Source: Zobellia barbeyronii
GTDB taxonomy: Bacteria > Bacteroidota > Bacteroidia > Flavobacteriales > Flavobacteriaceae
Direction: 5' to 3'
Assembly (NCBI RefSeq): GCF_018603515.1
Contig: NZ_JACATN010000001.1
Coordinates: forward strand, 372,001-436,000
DNA: 64,000 bases
Shown: piece by piece, positions 53,877 to 63,656 of the stretch
Layout: each line of letters opens with the position of its first letter
Position numbering within the stretch: the first letter of the stretch is position 1
Position numbers and translations under genes: made by a program
The notes under the pieces: generated by a model
Told to the model about the DNA's origin: nothing
The model's database searches: none
What the model saw: the letters and a program-made list of their open reading frames with translations, nothing else

Positions 53877-55208
53877 ATGCTGAATCGTTTTCTCTTTTCG
53901 AAAATCGATAATTCACAACTGATTATTTTCCGTATTTTTTTTGGCATCCTTGTTTCCCTAGAATGCTATGGCGCCATTTTGACCGGATGGGTCAGAAGAA
54001 CACTCGTTGAACCCAAGTTTACTTTCAATTTCATTGGTTTTGATTGGCTGCAGCCATTACCAGGTTTTGGTATGTATTATTATTTCTTTGTAATGGGTAC
54101 GCTAGGATTACTTATAGCTCTTGGGTACAAATACCGCTTTGCTATAATTTCATTCACTTTAATGTGGACAGGTGTGTACCTAATGCAAAAAACATCATAC
54201 AACAATCACTACTACCTTCTAGTACTTATTTCACTTATCATGTGCTTTTTACCCGCACAAAGAAGCCACTCTTTAGATGTAAAGAGCAATCCAAGTTTAA
54301 AAAGCGACAATATGTTCGCTTATGTAAAATGGATTATAATTTTTCAGCTTCTTATTGTTTATACCTACGCATCCATTGCAAAGCTCTATGGAGATTGGTT
54401 TGACTTAGGTATTATTCGTATTCTTATGCTCAGCAAAGCTGGTTACCCTATTATTGGAGATCTTTTACAAGAGCCATTTATTCATAAAATTATAAGTATA
54501 TCCGGTATCCTGTTTGACTTATTGATTGTACCTGCCCTACTCTGGAAACCCACTCGGAAAATTGCTTTTTTTGCATCGATATTCTTTCACCTGTTCAACT
54601 CCATTGTTTTTCAAATTGGGATATTTCCTTATTTATCATTGGCATTCACCGTATTCTTTTTTGAACCCGAAACTATCCGTAATATCTTTTTCAAAAAGAA
54701 GAAGCCCTTCATTTTACAAAAGGTGGAACTTCCATCATACAAAAATCTTTTTTACGTTTTAGGAGGCATCTATTTTCTAATACAACTTAGTTTACCAATC
54801 AGGCATCATTTTATTAAAGATGATGTTTTATGGACGGAAGAAGGCCACAGACTTAGTTGGCGCATGATGTTACGTAGCCGTACGGGAAAACTAAAATTCC
54901 AGGTAGTGAATACAGAAAATGGAAAAACGACTATAATTAAAACCGAGGACTACCTGTCTGGAAAGCAACGAAGGAGAATAGCAGGTTACCCAGATTTTAT
55001 TTGGCAATTTGCACAAAGGTTAAAAAAGGAATATGCTGAAAAAGGAGAACATATAGAGGTATATGCCCAAAACTCTAAAGTGAGTATAAACGGAAAACCA
55101 TATCGCCCATTTATAGACCCAAAAGTAGATTTAGCCAGTGCTAAATGGAATTACTTTTGGCATAATGAATGGATATTCCCTTCCCCTACAGAAGAAAAAA
55201 ATCCTTAA
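53877..55208 (+). CDS. HTTM/vitamin K-dependent gamma-carboxylase-like membrane protein
   Basis: 443 residues with about five or six membrane segments in the N-terminal 300 residues (HTTM domain), then a soluble C-terminal part with WRMMLRSRTG. The N-terminal pattern IFFGILVSLECYG and the conserved YNNHYYLLVLI match bacterial relatives of gamma-glutamyl carboxylase. Whether it carboxylates anything is unknown; many bacterial homologues have no assigned role. It starts on the first base after the ribF stop, so it is probably cotranscribed, and it overlaps the convergent VOC gene by 4 nt. Confidence 0.82.
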   Translation: MLNRFLFSKIDNSQLIIFRIFFGILVSLECYGAILTGWVRRTLVEPKFTFNFIGFDWLQPLPGFGMYYYFFVMGTLGLLIALGYKYRFAIISFTLMWTGVYLMQKTSYNNHYYLLVLISLIMCFLPAQRSHSLDVKSNPSLKSDNMFAYVKWIIIFQLLIVYTYASIAKLYGDWFDLGIIRILMLSKAGYPIIGDLLQEPFIHKIISISGILFDLLIVPALLWKPTRKIAFFASIFFHLFNSIVFQIGIFPYLSLAFTVFFFEPETIRNIFFKKKKPFILQKVELPSYKNLFYVLGGIYFLIQLSLPIRHHFIKDDVLWTEEGHRLSWRMMLRSRTGKLKFQVVNTENGKTTIIKTEDYLSGKQRRRIAGYPDFIWQFAQRLKKEYAEKGEHIEVYAQNSKVSINGKPYRPFIDPKVDLASAKWNYFWHNEWIFPSPTEEKNP

Positions 55209-55585
55209 AATTTTATTGGTCGTTCACAGAGTTGCAGTGGCATTCCCCATGGGTCGCGAAGCATCACTAAATGTGTGCCACCTTCTCGTATCACCTCTTC
55301 CACAAAAGTAGCCCCTTCAGCCATAAGTCTTTGTTTATCGGCCTCAGCATGATCAGAAACAAAAGCAAGGTGAAAAGTTGAAGGCTGGCGTTCTTTAAAA
55401 TTATTTAAAGGCTCTTCCTCTTTTTGATACAACTCAATTATTACCCTACCCGTAGAATCTGCCAAAAAAGTCATGAAAGGCGCCTTTTCTTTGGCAACTA
55501 CTACTTTAAGACCCAAATGAGTCACAAACCAGTCTACTCTTTTCTTTATATCCGTAACGTTCAGTGCAAAATGTTCAAAAACCAT
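55205..55585 (-). CDS. VOC-family (glyoxalase-like) protein
   Basis: 126 residues with the two beta-alpha-beta-beta-beta modules of the vicinal oxygen chelate fold: EHFALNVTDIKKRVDWFVTHLG and TFHLAFVSDHAEADKQRL, ending in LRDPWGMPLQL. Metal ligands are probably His4/His-type residues and a C-terminal Glu, but the set is not certain. Could be a glyoxalase, dioxygenase or resistance protein. It is convergent with the HTTM gene. Confidence 0.82.
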   Translation of the reverse strand: MVFEHFALNVTDIKKRVDWFVTHLGLKVVVAKEKAPFMTFLADSTGRVIIELYQKEEEPLNNFKERQPSTFHLAFVSDHAEADKQRLMAEGATFVEEVIREGGTHLVMLRDPWGMPLQLCERPIKF

Positions 55586-55617
55586 AAAATAATAAGATTA
55601 TAACGGCAGTAAATGTA

Positions 55618-55645
55618 TTGGTTTTTAATCATTAGTTTAAATTTG
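55618..55645 (+). promoter_or_regulatory. promoter of serS
   Basis: TTG at 55618-55620, 17-nt spacer, TAAATTTG at 55638-55645, a full match to the Bacteroidota consensus, ending 19 nt before the serS ATG. Confidence 0.7.
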
Positions 55646-55664
55646 CAGACTAAATTTAAGAGCA

Positions 55665-56936
55665 ATGTTACAGCTACAGGTCGTTCGAGACAAAAAAGAC
55701 GACATCATAAACGCACTAAAAAAGCGAAATATAGATGCCGCACCCTTAATTAATGAAGTATTGGAATTGGATGAAAAAAGGCGTTCAACCCAAACTTCCT
55801 TGGACGAAATCTTAGCGGAAAGCAATAAGCTTTCCAAAGAAATAGGAATGCTCTATAAAAGTGGAAAAGCTCAAGAAGCCAATGTACTCAAAGAGAAAAC
55901 CGGAACTTTAAAAGAAGATTCCAAAAAGCTAGGCGAAGAGCTCAACACTATTTCTGAAGACCTGCAAAAAGCACTTTACCAGATACCTAACGTACCGCAC
56001 GAATCGGTACCTGCAGGTAACACTGATGAGGATAATGAAGAAATATTTAAAGAAGGTGAAATCCCTACTTTAATTACAGACGCCCTTCCCCACTGGGAGT
56101 TGGCAAAAAAATACGACATCATAGATTTTGAATTAGGCGTAAAGATTGCCGGTGCCGGTTTTCCTGTTTATAAGGGAAAAGGTGCTCGTTTGCAACGTGC
56201 CCTAATTTCTTATTTTTTGGATAAAAACACAGAAGCCGGTTATACAGAAATACAAGTTCCGCATTTGGTAAATGAAGCGTCTGGTTTTGGAACAGGTCAA
56301 TTGCCTGACAAAGAAGGGCAAATGTACCACGTAGGCGAAGACGATTTATATCTCATCCCTACGGCAGAAGTACCTGTAACCAACATTTTTCGTGACGTAA
56401 TAGTTACCGAAAGTGATTTCCCTATTCGCTACACCGCCTACACACCTTGTTTTAGAAGAGAAGCTGGTAGCTATGGAGCACATGTACGTGGCCTAAACCG
56501 TCTGCACCAGTTTGATAAAGTTGAAATAGTACGTGTGGAAAACCCTGCTAATTCATACAAAGCTTTAGATGGGATGGTAGAACACGTAAAAAACATCCTT
56601 AGAGAGCTAAAATTGCCTTACCGTATTCTTAGGCTTTGTGGAGGCGACTTAGGTTTTACTGCAGCAATCACTTTTGATTTTGAAGTGTTTTCTACGGCAC
56701 AAGACCGTTGGTTGGAAATAAGTTCTGTATCAAATTTTGAAACATACCAAGCCAACAGATTAAAACTCCGCTACAAAGATGAAAACGGAAAAAGTCAATT
56801 GGCACACACGCTAAACGGAAGCTCTTTAGCTTTACCGCGAGTTTTAGCAGGGATTTTAGAAAATTACCAAACTGCCGATGGTATTGAGATTCCCGAGGTA
56901 TTGAGGCCTTATTGTGGATTTGACCGCATAGATTAA
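55665..56936 (+). CDS. serS: seryl-tRNA synthetase
   Basis: 423 residues. N-terminal coiled-coil arm (about 30-100) that grips the tRNA-Ser long arm, then the class II catalytic core with motif 2 (TPCFRREAGSYG) and motif 3 (LNGSSLALPRVLAGILENYQ). It charges tRNA-Ser with serine. Complete, normal length. A consensus promoter lies 20 nt upstream. Confidence 0.98.
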   Translation: MLQLQVVRDKKDDIINALKKRNIDAAPLINEVLELDEKRRSTQTSLDEILAESNKLSKEIGMLYKSGKAQEANVLKEKTGTLKEDSKKLGEELNTISEDLQKALYQIPNVPHESVPAGNTDEDNEEIFKEGEIPTLITDALPHWELAKKYDIIDFELGVKIAGAGFPVYKGKGARLQRALISYFLDKNTEAGYTEIQVPHLVNEASGFGTGQLPDKEGQMYHVGEDDLYLIPTAEVPVTNIFRDVIVTESDFPIRYTAYTPCFRREAGSYGAHVRGLNRLHQFDKVEIVRVENPANSYKALDGMVEHVKNILRELKLPYRILRLCGGDLGFTAAITFDFEVFSTAQDRWLEISSVSNFETYQANRLKLRYKDENGKSQLAHTLNGSSLALPRVLAGILENYQTADGIEIPEVLRPYCGFDRID

Positions 56937-56959
56937 ATTAGAGAAATAGAGAATATAAT

Positions 56960-56990
56960 CGGCCGGAAGCAGAAGTGCTCTGGCCGTTTT
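56960..56990 (+). terminator. probable terminator after serS
   Basis: Imperfect hairpin: CGGCC at 56960-56964 pairs with GGCCG at 56982-56986, with an inner AGCA/TGCT stem, followed by four T. It lies 23 nt after the serS stop. A TAAATTTG -7 element for the next gene is at 57096-57103. Confidence 0.6.
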
Positions 56991-57116
56991 CGTTATAACC
57001 CTACATGGCTCTCTATTTACGATTTCACAACTTTAACTAAAGGGTTGCGCACCCAAATTATCTATCCCTTAACAGATTCTTTTCGGGGGCTGGCGTAAAT
57101 TTGTTAAATTTCAAGT

Positions 57117-58901
57117 ATGAAGGTTCTCCTTAATATCGCCATTCTTCTAATTACATTTTCCACTGTGGCCCAGGACGACTTCTTGGCAAAACAGTACTTC
57201 AACGACGGCGATTTTGAAAAAGCCGTAGTTTACTATGAAAAATTAGTTGAAAAAAATCCTCGTAGAACAGATTATACAGAAGCCCTCACAGCTACTTATC
57301 AGCAATTGGAGCGTTATACAGATGCAGAAAATTTACTGCTGGAAAAAATTAAGGATACCAACGTTTATCCTACACTTCTCATAGAAATGGGATATAATTA
57401 CAGGTTACAGAACCAACTAGAAAAAGCACAAGAATATTACCAAAAAGCGATTTCTCAAATCGAAAAAAATCCTAATTATGGATATGGTATTGGTTCTCGT
57501 TTTCAAAATTATGCCTTATTAGACGAAGCTTTAACAGCTTACACTAAAGCAATGAAACTGAATCCTCAACTAGATTTTAATTACCAAATGGCCCGAATTT
57601 ATGGGGAGCAAGGTGATATTAAGAAGATGTATGTTTCATATTTGACTCTTATTAGCGAAGGCAAAACATCAAAATCTAAAGTACTCCGGAATATTGATGA
57701 GTTCATTACTGCCGATCCAGAGAACGAGAATAACATCAAACTAAAAAAAATACTATTACAAAATGCACAAAAGAATCCCGAAATTCTTTGGAACGAACTT
57801 TTAAGTTGGCTCTTTGTACAACAGAAACAATACGGCAGTGCTTTTAGACAAGAAAAAGCTATCTACAAGCGTGTGGACGGAGCCAATACACAACGGCTGA
57901 ACACACTTGGGAATTTAGCTTTTGTTGAAAAAGAGCCCGAAACTGCTCAAGATATTTATCAATACATAGCAGACAATAGTGGTGATCTGGTAACTAAGCT
58001 AAATGCTCAATTGAACCTAATAGATATTCAGCTTTTGGATCCTACGGAAAAAGACTTGGAGGAGGTACAAAAGCAATTTGAAGGACTCATTGATATTCAT
58101 GGATTCAAGTCACAAACATTGCAGTTGCAAGTGGCGTACTCCAATTTCTTAACGTTTAAAAAAGAAAATCCTGAAAAGGCCATTCAAATTTTAAAGCAAA
58201 GCTTAGAACTTCCGTTGAATGAACGCGGCAAAGCTTTTGTAAAATTGGCATTAGGAGACATTTTAGTCTATGATAAACGGTTCAATGAAGCACTCATCTA
58301 TTTCTCCCAGATACAGCAAAATTTAAAAAATGATGTCCTAGGGCAAAATGCACGGTATAAAGTAGCGCAGACCAGTTTTTACAAAGGCGATTTTGATTGG
58401 GCGCTCACCCAATTAAAAGTTTTGCGTAGCTCAACCTCCCAGCTTATTGCCAATGACGCTATGCAATTAAGCTTATTGATATCAGACAATTCATTAGAAG
58501 ATTCTACCCAGACAGCACTAAAAAAGTACGCCAGAGCAGACCTTCTTGCCTATCAAAATAAAACAAAAGAGTCCATAACAGAACTTGATGATATTCTTCA
58601 AAATCATAAAGGCGAAAAAATAGAAGACGAGGCCCTCTTAAAACAAGGTCAGCTTTTAGAACTCTCCAATGATTACGAAGCTGCAGAATACAACTATCAA
58701 AAAATAACTGAGTTTTATGCCAATGGAATATTGGCTGATGATGCTCATTTTGCACTCGCCGAGCTCTATAGAAACAAAATGAACCAGCCCGAAAAAGCCA
58801 AGTCTCACTACGAGAAAATAATTTACAATTATCAAGACAGTTATTATTTTCCTCAGGCCCGAAAGAATTTTAGAATTTTACGAGGTGATGCCTTGAATTA
58901 A
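57117..58901 (+). CDS. secreted or periplasmic tetratricopeptide-repeat protein
   Basis: 594 residues with a short signal peptide (to about 18, TVAQ). The remainder is TPR-like helical hairpins, for example YFNDGDFEKAVVYYEKLVEKNP, LEKAQEYYQKAI and YRNKMNQPEKAKSHYEKIIYNY, spread over the whole length. No enzyme motif. Such proteins are scaffolds in envelope biogenesis in Bacteroidota. The small DUF4286 gene begins 26 nt after its stop. Confidence 0.85.
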   Translation: MKVLLNIAILLITFSTVAQDDFLAKQYFNDGDFEKAVVYYEKLVEKNPRRTDYTEALTATYQQLERYTDAENLLLEKIKDTNVYPTLLIEMGYNYRLQNQLEKAQEYYQKAISQIEKNPNYGYGIGSRFQNYALLDEALTAYTKAMKLNPQLDFNYQMARIYGEQGDIKKMYVSYLTLISEGKTSKSKVLRNIDEFITADPENENNIKLKKILLQNAQKNPEILWNELLSWLFVQQKQYGSAFRQEKAIYKRVDGANTQRLNTLGNLAFVEKEPETAQDIYQYIADNSGDLVTKLNAQLNLIDIQLLDPTEKDLEEVQKQFEGLIDIHGFKSQTLQLQVAYSNFLTFKKENPEKAIQILKQSLELPLNERGKAFVKLALGDILVYDKRFNEALIYFSQIQQNLKNDVLGQNARYKVAQTSFYKGDFDWALTQLKVLRSSTSQLIANDAMQLSLLISDNSLEDSTQTALKKYARADLLAYQNKTKESITELDDILQNHKGEKIEDEALLKQGQLLELSNDYEAAEYNYQKITEFYANGILADDAHFALAELYRNKMNQPEKAKSHYEKIIYNYQDSYYFPQARKNFRILRGDALN

Positions 58902-58927
58902 TTAGATTGAACCATAAAACTACTTAC

Positions 58928-59239
58928 ATGTACATATACAACGTAACAACAAATATTGAAGAATCCGCTCATGATCAATGGCTGGTATGGATGCGTGAAG
59001 TTCATATTCCAGACATACTTGCAACTGGAAAATTCTTGAATGCCAAAATGAGCAAAATCTTAGTAGAAGAAGATATGGGCGGCGTAAGTTATTCGGTGCA
59101 GTTCACAACTTTAAGCAAAGAGATCCTAGAAAGCTATTATGCGGAAGACGCACCAAGATTACGGGAAGATGCTCACCAACGGTTTCCGAATAAATTTGTA
59201 TCCTTCAGAACAGAAATGGAAATTATAAGCGAGCATTAA
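58928..59239 (+). CDS. DUF4286 protein
   Basis: 103 residues from the ATG at 58928, since the family starts MYIYNVTTNI; a TTG at 58907 would add seven residues. It has a ferredoxin-like fold pattern with HDQWLVWMREVHIPDIL and FPNKFVSFRTEMEII. No function is known for DUF4286. It lies just upstream of a broken gamma-glutamylcyclotransferase-like gene and of rsmA. Confidence 0.85.
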   Translation: MYIYNVTTNIEESAHDQWLVWMREVHIPDILATGKFLNAKMSKILVEEDMGGVSYSVQFTTLSKEILESYYAEDAPRLREDAHQRFPNKFVSFRTEMEIISEH

Positions 59240-59244
59240 ACAAG

Positions 59245-59547
59245 ATGCACTATCTTTTTACGTACGGCACCCTTCAAGACCTTTCTATCCAAAAATAAGT
59301 TTTTGGACGCACGTTGGTTGGAATTCAAGATGTTCTAAATGGATATTATATTTCCTTAGAAAAAATAATGGGTAGATACCTCGTTATTGAAAAAGCCATT
59401 AATAAGGAAAGTAAAATTGAAGGCATTGTCTACGAACTGCAAGATAATGAGTTTTTAAAAGTAGATTTGTACGAAGGTGAAGCATACAAGAAAATAAAAG
59501 TCGTTTTAAAATCAGGCAAAAGCGCTTGGGTTTATGTAAAGGCTTAA
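59245..59547 (+). pseudogene. gamma-glutamylcyclotransferase-like gene with an in-frame stop
   Basis: The frame from the ATG at 59245 reads MHYLFTYGTLQDLSIQK, then TAA at 59296-59298, then continues in the same frame (VFGRTLVG, GRYLVIEKA, KVDLYEGEAYKKIKV, AWVYVKA) to a normal stop at 59547. The YGTLQ start and the YEG motif identify the GGCT/AIG2-like family, with the catalytic Glu in LYEGEAY. One base (TAT or TAC to TAA) makes the break, so it is a recent inactivation, a sequencing error or a readthrough case. An initiation at 59314 would miss the YGTL active-site loop. rsmA starts 9 nt later. Confidence 0.85.
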
Positions 59548-59556
59548 AAGAAATAT

Positions 59557-60420
59557 ATGGTCAAGAAAAAGAAGAAAAGCTACGATAATAAATTTGCAAG
59601 ACCTTGGAAAGAAAATAGTCCTGTAAAAGCCAAAAAGCATCTAGGACAGCACTTTTTAAAAGATGAGGAGATTGCTGAAAAAATTGCAAATACCCTTTCT
59701 TTAGATGGTTACAGAAATGTTGTAGAAATAGGCCCTGGTACCGGTGTGCTTACAAAATACCTACTTAAACAAGACATGAAACTCGTAGCTATGGATCTTG
59801 ATACGGACTCCATAGTTTACCTCAACAACAATTTTCCCCTAGAACACGCAGAAGTGATGTCGGGCAAAAGCACCCTTCAGGTAATAGAAGGAGATTTTTT
59901 AAAATATGACATATCCACTCTTTTTGGTGATGAGCAATTTGCTATAACCGGGAACTTTCCATACAATATATCTACCCAAATTGTTTTCAAAATGTTGGAA
60001 ATAAAGGAACAAGTACCCGAGTTTTCAGGTATGTTCCAAATGGAGGTAGCCAAACGTATTTGTGAAGGAGAAGGAAATAAAACGTACGGTATTTTATCGG
60101 TATTAGTTCAAGCCTATTATGACGCAGAATACCTATTTACAGTGTCTCCCGAAGTATTTGACCCACCACCAAAAGTACAATCTGGCGTACTACGCTTGGT
60201 TCGTAAAAAAGAGTTTACACTAGACTGCGATGAAAAATTATTCTTCAGAGTTGTAAAAGCTGCTTTCAACCAACGTAGAAAGACCATCCGTAACAGCTTA
60301 AAAACATTTGAACTTTCACCGGAACTTAGAGAAGAAATCATTTTTAATAAACGTCCAGAACAACTTAGTGTAGCTGATTTTATTGAATTGACTAAAAAAA
60401 TAGCATCAGATTTGGGCTAA
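59557..60420 (+). CDS. rsmA: 16S rRNA (A1518/A1519) dimethyltransferase RsmA/KsgA
   Basis: 287 residues. [11 protein letters not shown] at the start, SAM-binding [10 protein letters not shown] and the catalytic NFPYNIS, then the C-terminal helical domain with [13 protein letters not shown] Lys-rich 25-residue N-terminal stretch precedes the core. It dimethylates two adjacent adenosines near the 3' end of 16S rRNA in late 30S assembly. Confidence 0.97.
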   Translation: MVKKKKKSYDNKFARPWKENSPVKAKKHLGQHFLKDEEIAEKIANTLSLDGYRNVVEIGPGTGVLTKYLLKQDMKLVAMDLDTDSIVYLNNNFPLEHAEVMSGKSTLQVIEGDFLKYDISTLFGDEQFAITGNFPYNISTQIVFKMLEIKEQVPEFSGMFQMEVAKRICEGEGNKTYGILSVLVQAYYDAEYLFTVSPEVFDPPPKVQSGVLRLVRKKEFTLDCDEKLFFRVVKAAFNQRRKTIRNSLKTFELSPELREEIIFNKRPEQLSVADFIELTKKIASDLG

Positions 60421-60568
60421 AAATTTCTACCAAAACCACCTACACCATCCAGTAAAGTAGATTTTATGAATAAAGCATGCTAAGAAATCGTAAAGAGCAC
60501 AAAGCTTTAAGCGTTTTTCTTTAGCTTTGCCGCAGTTTCGTCATAACCGTTTTATATGATAGCATAAA

Positions 60569-61921
60569 ATGACACCGTTTAAACTCACAGATGAACTTCT
60601 AGCTGAAATAGAACAGCTTATTGAATCCCGAGGGGATGCCAATTTGGTAAACCTTATGGATGATATTCATTACGCTGATATTGCCGATATCATTGATGAG
60701 CTAAATGAAGAAGAAGCCACCTACATTATTAAGCTTCTTGAAAGCGACAAAACTTCTGACGTTCTTACGGAACTTGATGAAGATGTGCGTGAATCTATTT
60801 TAAACAATCTATCTGCCAAAGAGATTGCGGAAGAACTAGACGAGCTAGATACGGATGATGCCGCAGATATTATTGGAGAACTTCCCAATGAAATTATCCA
60901 AGAGGTTATTTCTGAACTTGAAGATCGTGATCACGCCAAACATATTGTAGACCTTTTGCGGTATGATGAGAATTCTGCCGGTGGTCTTATGGCAAAAGAA
61001 TTAGTAAAGGTTAGAGAAAACTGGGATGTACTTAAATGCGTAAAAGAAATGCGCGCCCAGGCAGAAAATGTTACTAGAGTACACTCTATTTACGTAGTAG
61101 ATGATAATGACAAATTAAAAGGTCGTCTGTCTCTAAAAGATTTACTGACAACCTCTACGCGCACCCATATTAGCGAAGTTTATATACCAAAAGTTGATTA
61201 TGTAAACGTCAACGAAAAACCTGAGGAAGTAGCTAAAATCATGTCAAAATATGATTTAGAGGCCATTCCTGTAGTTGATGAAATTGGCCGTTTGGTTGGC
61301 CGTATTACTATTGATGATATTGTAGACGTTATTCGTGAGGAAGCGGAGAAAGATTATCAAATGGCAGCTGGTATTTCGCAAGATGTTGAAGCAGATGATA
61401 GCATTTGGGACCTTACCCGAGCGCGCCTTCCATGGTTATTTTTAGGCCTAGTAGGTGGTATTGGAGCAGCAGGTATCATGGGTGGGTTTGAAGAAATGAT
61501 AAAGCAACACGCCGTATTGTTCTTCTTTACCCCGTTAATTGCCGCTATGGCAGGTAACGTAGGCGTACAATCTAGCGCCATTATCGTTCAGGGCCTTGCC
61601 AATGACGATTTAAAAGGTAGTGTAGGGAATCGTTTAATAAAAGAAATGTTACTAGCATTGCTCAACGGTTCTATCTTAGCAGCCATTTTACTTATATTTA
61701 CTTGGCTCTGGAAAGGTGATTTTCTTACCTCATTATCTATTTGCTTGTCTTTGATTGCCGTTATTTTGGTAGCCGGCTTCATTGGCACTTTTATTCCCTT
61801 GTTTTTACACAAACGTGGTATTGACCCTGCAATTGCTACAGGGCCCTTTATTACAACTAGTAATGACATATTCGGTATTCTTATTTATTTCTCGATTGCT
61901 AAGGTTATCTTGGGCATCTAG
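60569..61921 (+). CDS. mgtE: MgtE magnesium transporter
   Basis: 450 residues. N-terminal superhelical domain with repeated acidic pairs (LDEDVRESIL, LDELDTDDAADII), two CBS domains (about 140-260; RVHSIYVVDDNDKL and DLEAIPVVDEIGRLVGRIT) and a five-helix channel with PLIAAMAGNVGVQSSAI and GPFITTSND. It is a Mg2+-gated channel in the inner membrane. A TAGCTTTG -7-like element lies at 60522-60529. Confidence 0.96.
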   Translation: MTPFKLTDELLAEIEQLIESRGDANLVNLMDDIHYADIADIIDELNEEEATYIIKLLESDKTSDVLTELDEDVRESILNNLSAKEIAEELDELDTDDAADIIGELPNEIIQEVISELEDRDHAKHIVDLLRYDENSAGGLMAKELVKVRENWDVLKCVKEMRAQAENVTRVHSIYVVDDNDKLKGRLSLKDLLTTSTRTHISEVYIPKVDYVNVNEKPEEVAKIMSKYDLEAIPVVDEIGRLVGRITIDDIVDVIREEAEKDYQMAAGISQDVEADDSIWDLTRARLPWLFLGLVGGIGAAGIMGGFEEMIKQHAVLFFFTPLIAAMAGNVGVQSSAIIVQGLANDDLKGSVGNRLIKEMLLALLNGSILAAILLIFTWLWKGDFLTSLSICLSLIAVILVAGFIGTFIPLFLHKRGIDPAIATGPFITTSNDIFGILIYFSIAKVILGI

Positions 61922-62105
61922 CGCAAAACATTTACTTTAGCATCATTGGTGACTATTCAATAGATAATGAAATATAAATTTTCATTCTAATCAAAGACAA
62001 TCACCTTAACTGAACCAACAACCTTTTCGACATATAAGCTTCTTACCAACGTAAGAATACTACCTATATTGACAATTTGAAAAGAGGCAAAACGCCAGAA
62101 GAACT

Positions 62106-63080
62106 ATGGAAGGAAAAATGAAAATTTTACATGTGGATGTTAACCATCCGCTACTAATAGAACAGTTTAATGAATTAGGTTTTCAGAACGATGAGGACTA
62201 CACTTCTTCTAAAGCGGAAATTGAAGCTAAAATTCATGAATACGACGGACTTATTATTCGTAGCCGTTTTAGCATTGACAGTGAATTTTTAAACAAGGCT
62301 TCCAAACTAAAATTTATAGGAAGACTAGGTGCTGGATTAGAAAATATTGATGTTCTTCATGCCGAAGCCAATGATATATTCTTGGCCGCCGCTCCAGAAG
62401 GCAATAGAAATGCCGTTGGAGAGCATACTTTGGGCATGCTACTATCACTCTTCAACAAACTACAAAAAGCCGATAGGGAAGTTCGCACGGGAAAATGGGA
62501 CCGCGAAGGTAACCGTGGCATTGAATTAGATGGCAAAACCGTTGGCATTGTTGGTTATGGCAATATGGGTAAAGCCTTTGCCAAAAAACTCCGTGGTTTT
62601 GATGTAGAAGTTATCTGTTATGACATTCAAGGTGGTGTAGGCGATGAAAATGCACGCCAAGTAGGCATTATGGAACTGCACCAACGTACGGATGTTCTAA
62701 GCCTACATGTTCCCCAAACCGAACTTACTATTGGCATGGTGAACACTGAGTTTATAGAAAAGTTTCACAACCCTTTTTGGATATTGAACACAGCAAGAGG
62801 CAAGGCTGTTATCAGCGATGATTTAGTGTCGGGATTAAAATTAGGTAAAGTTTTAGGCGCTGGCCTAGATGTACTTGAATATGAAAAAGCCTCTTTTGAA
62901 AATATGTTTGGTATTAGTGCTAGTGGCACTCCGGACTTGAGTAAAATGCCGGAAGCTTTTCAATACCTGATTCAAGCAGAAAATGTATTGCTTACACCTC
63001 ACGTAGCTGGTTGGACGATAGAAAGTCTTGAAAAACTGGCTCAAACTGTAGTAGATAAGGTAAAGGCAAAATTTTGCTAA
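62106..63080 (+). CDS. D-2-hydroxyacid dehydrogenase, phosphoglycerate dehydrogenase-like
   Basis: 324 residues from 62106; an ATG at 62118, where the family usually starts (MKILHVD), is equally possible. NAD-binding GIVGYGNMGKAFA, catalytic Arg in NTARGKAV, the Glu after DVLEYE and His in LTPHVAGWT are present. No ACT or regulatory tail. It may reduce 2-oxo acids or oxidise 3-phosphoglycerate; the latter cannot be proved here. About 180 nt of preceding non-coding DNA shows no clear promoter. Confidence 0.85.
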   Translation: MEGKMKILHVDVNHPLLIEQFNELGFQNDEDYTSSKAEIEAKIHEYDGLIIRSRFSIDSEFLNKASKLKFIGRLGAGLENIDVLHAEANDIFLAAAPEGNRNAVGEHTLGMLLSLFNKLQKADREVRTGKWDREGNRGIELDGKTVGIVGYGNMGKAFAKKLRGFDVEVICYDIQGGVGDENARQVGIMELHQRTDVLSLHVPQTELTIGMVNTEFIEKFHNPFWILNTARGKAVISDDLVSGLKLGKVLGAGLDVLEYEKASFENMFGISASGTPDLSKMPEAFQYLIQAENVLLTPHVAGWTIESLEKLAQTVVDKVKAKFC

Positions 63081-63163
63081 CTTAGAAGACCATAGTCCAA
63101 ATTGCATATACCTCCCCCATCGGATTATGAGGCGTATAGTTTATTCATCTAAAATCAAAAACG

Positions 63164-63535
63164 ATGCAATTAGGAAACTTTTCAGTAAGCCTGAATGTCA
63201 AGAACATTCAGGCTTCCAAACAATTTTACAAAACTCTTGGCTTCTCTGTTTTTGGAGGAGATATTTCTCAAAATTGGTTAATCATGAAAAACGGCAATGC
63301 TACTATTGGCCTTTTTCAAGAAATGTTCGACCAGAATATCTTAACTTTTAATCCAGGTTGGAATTCCAACGCTGAAGCTCTTGATTCTTTTATGGATATT
63401 CGGGAAATTCAAAAGCAACTTAAGAACAAAGATGTTGAACTAGACCTAGAAGCAGATGAAAAATCTAGCGGACCTGCAAATATTATACTGAAGGACCCGG
63501 ACGGTAATCCCATCTTGATTGACCAACATATTTAG
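63164..63535 (+). CDS. VOC-family (glyoxalase-like) protein
   Basis: 123 residues. FSVSLNVKNIQASKQFYKTLGFSVFGG at the start and IILKDPDGNPILIDQH at the end are the two ends of a VOC pair of modules. Similar to the VOC gene at 55205 in general type only. Substrate unknown. It stands 83 nt after the dehydrogenase gene. Confidence 0.82.
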   Translation: MQLGNFSVSLNVKNIQASKQFYKTLGFSVFGGDISQNWLIMKNGNATIGLFQEMFDQNILTFNPGWNSNAEALDSFMDIREIQKQLKNKDVELDLEADEKSSGPANIILKDPDGNPILIDQHI

Positions 63536-63656
63536 CAATAAAATTCGCCTATAAGTTTCAAGGAACAAATTAGTTATGTGAACCAGTATACATTACCTTT
63601 TTATTTTCGAATAAACTAGTTACACTTAAAATTTTATAATCAACAAAACCAATACA

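Noticed and set aside
59314-59547. Separate 77-residue gene starting at TTG
   Set aside because: The frame continues from the ATG at 59245 across one stop codon and completes a GGCT-like domain, so it is the distal part of a broken gene.
63127-63351. 74-codon frame just before and over the second VOC gene
   Set aside because: The overlapping frame starting at 63164 matches the VOC fold; this one has no pattern.
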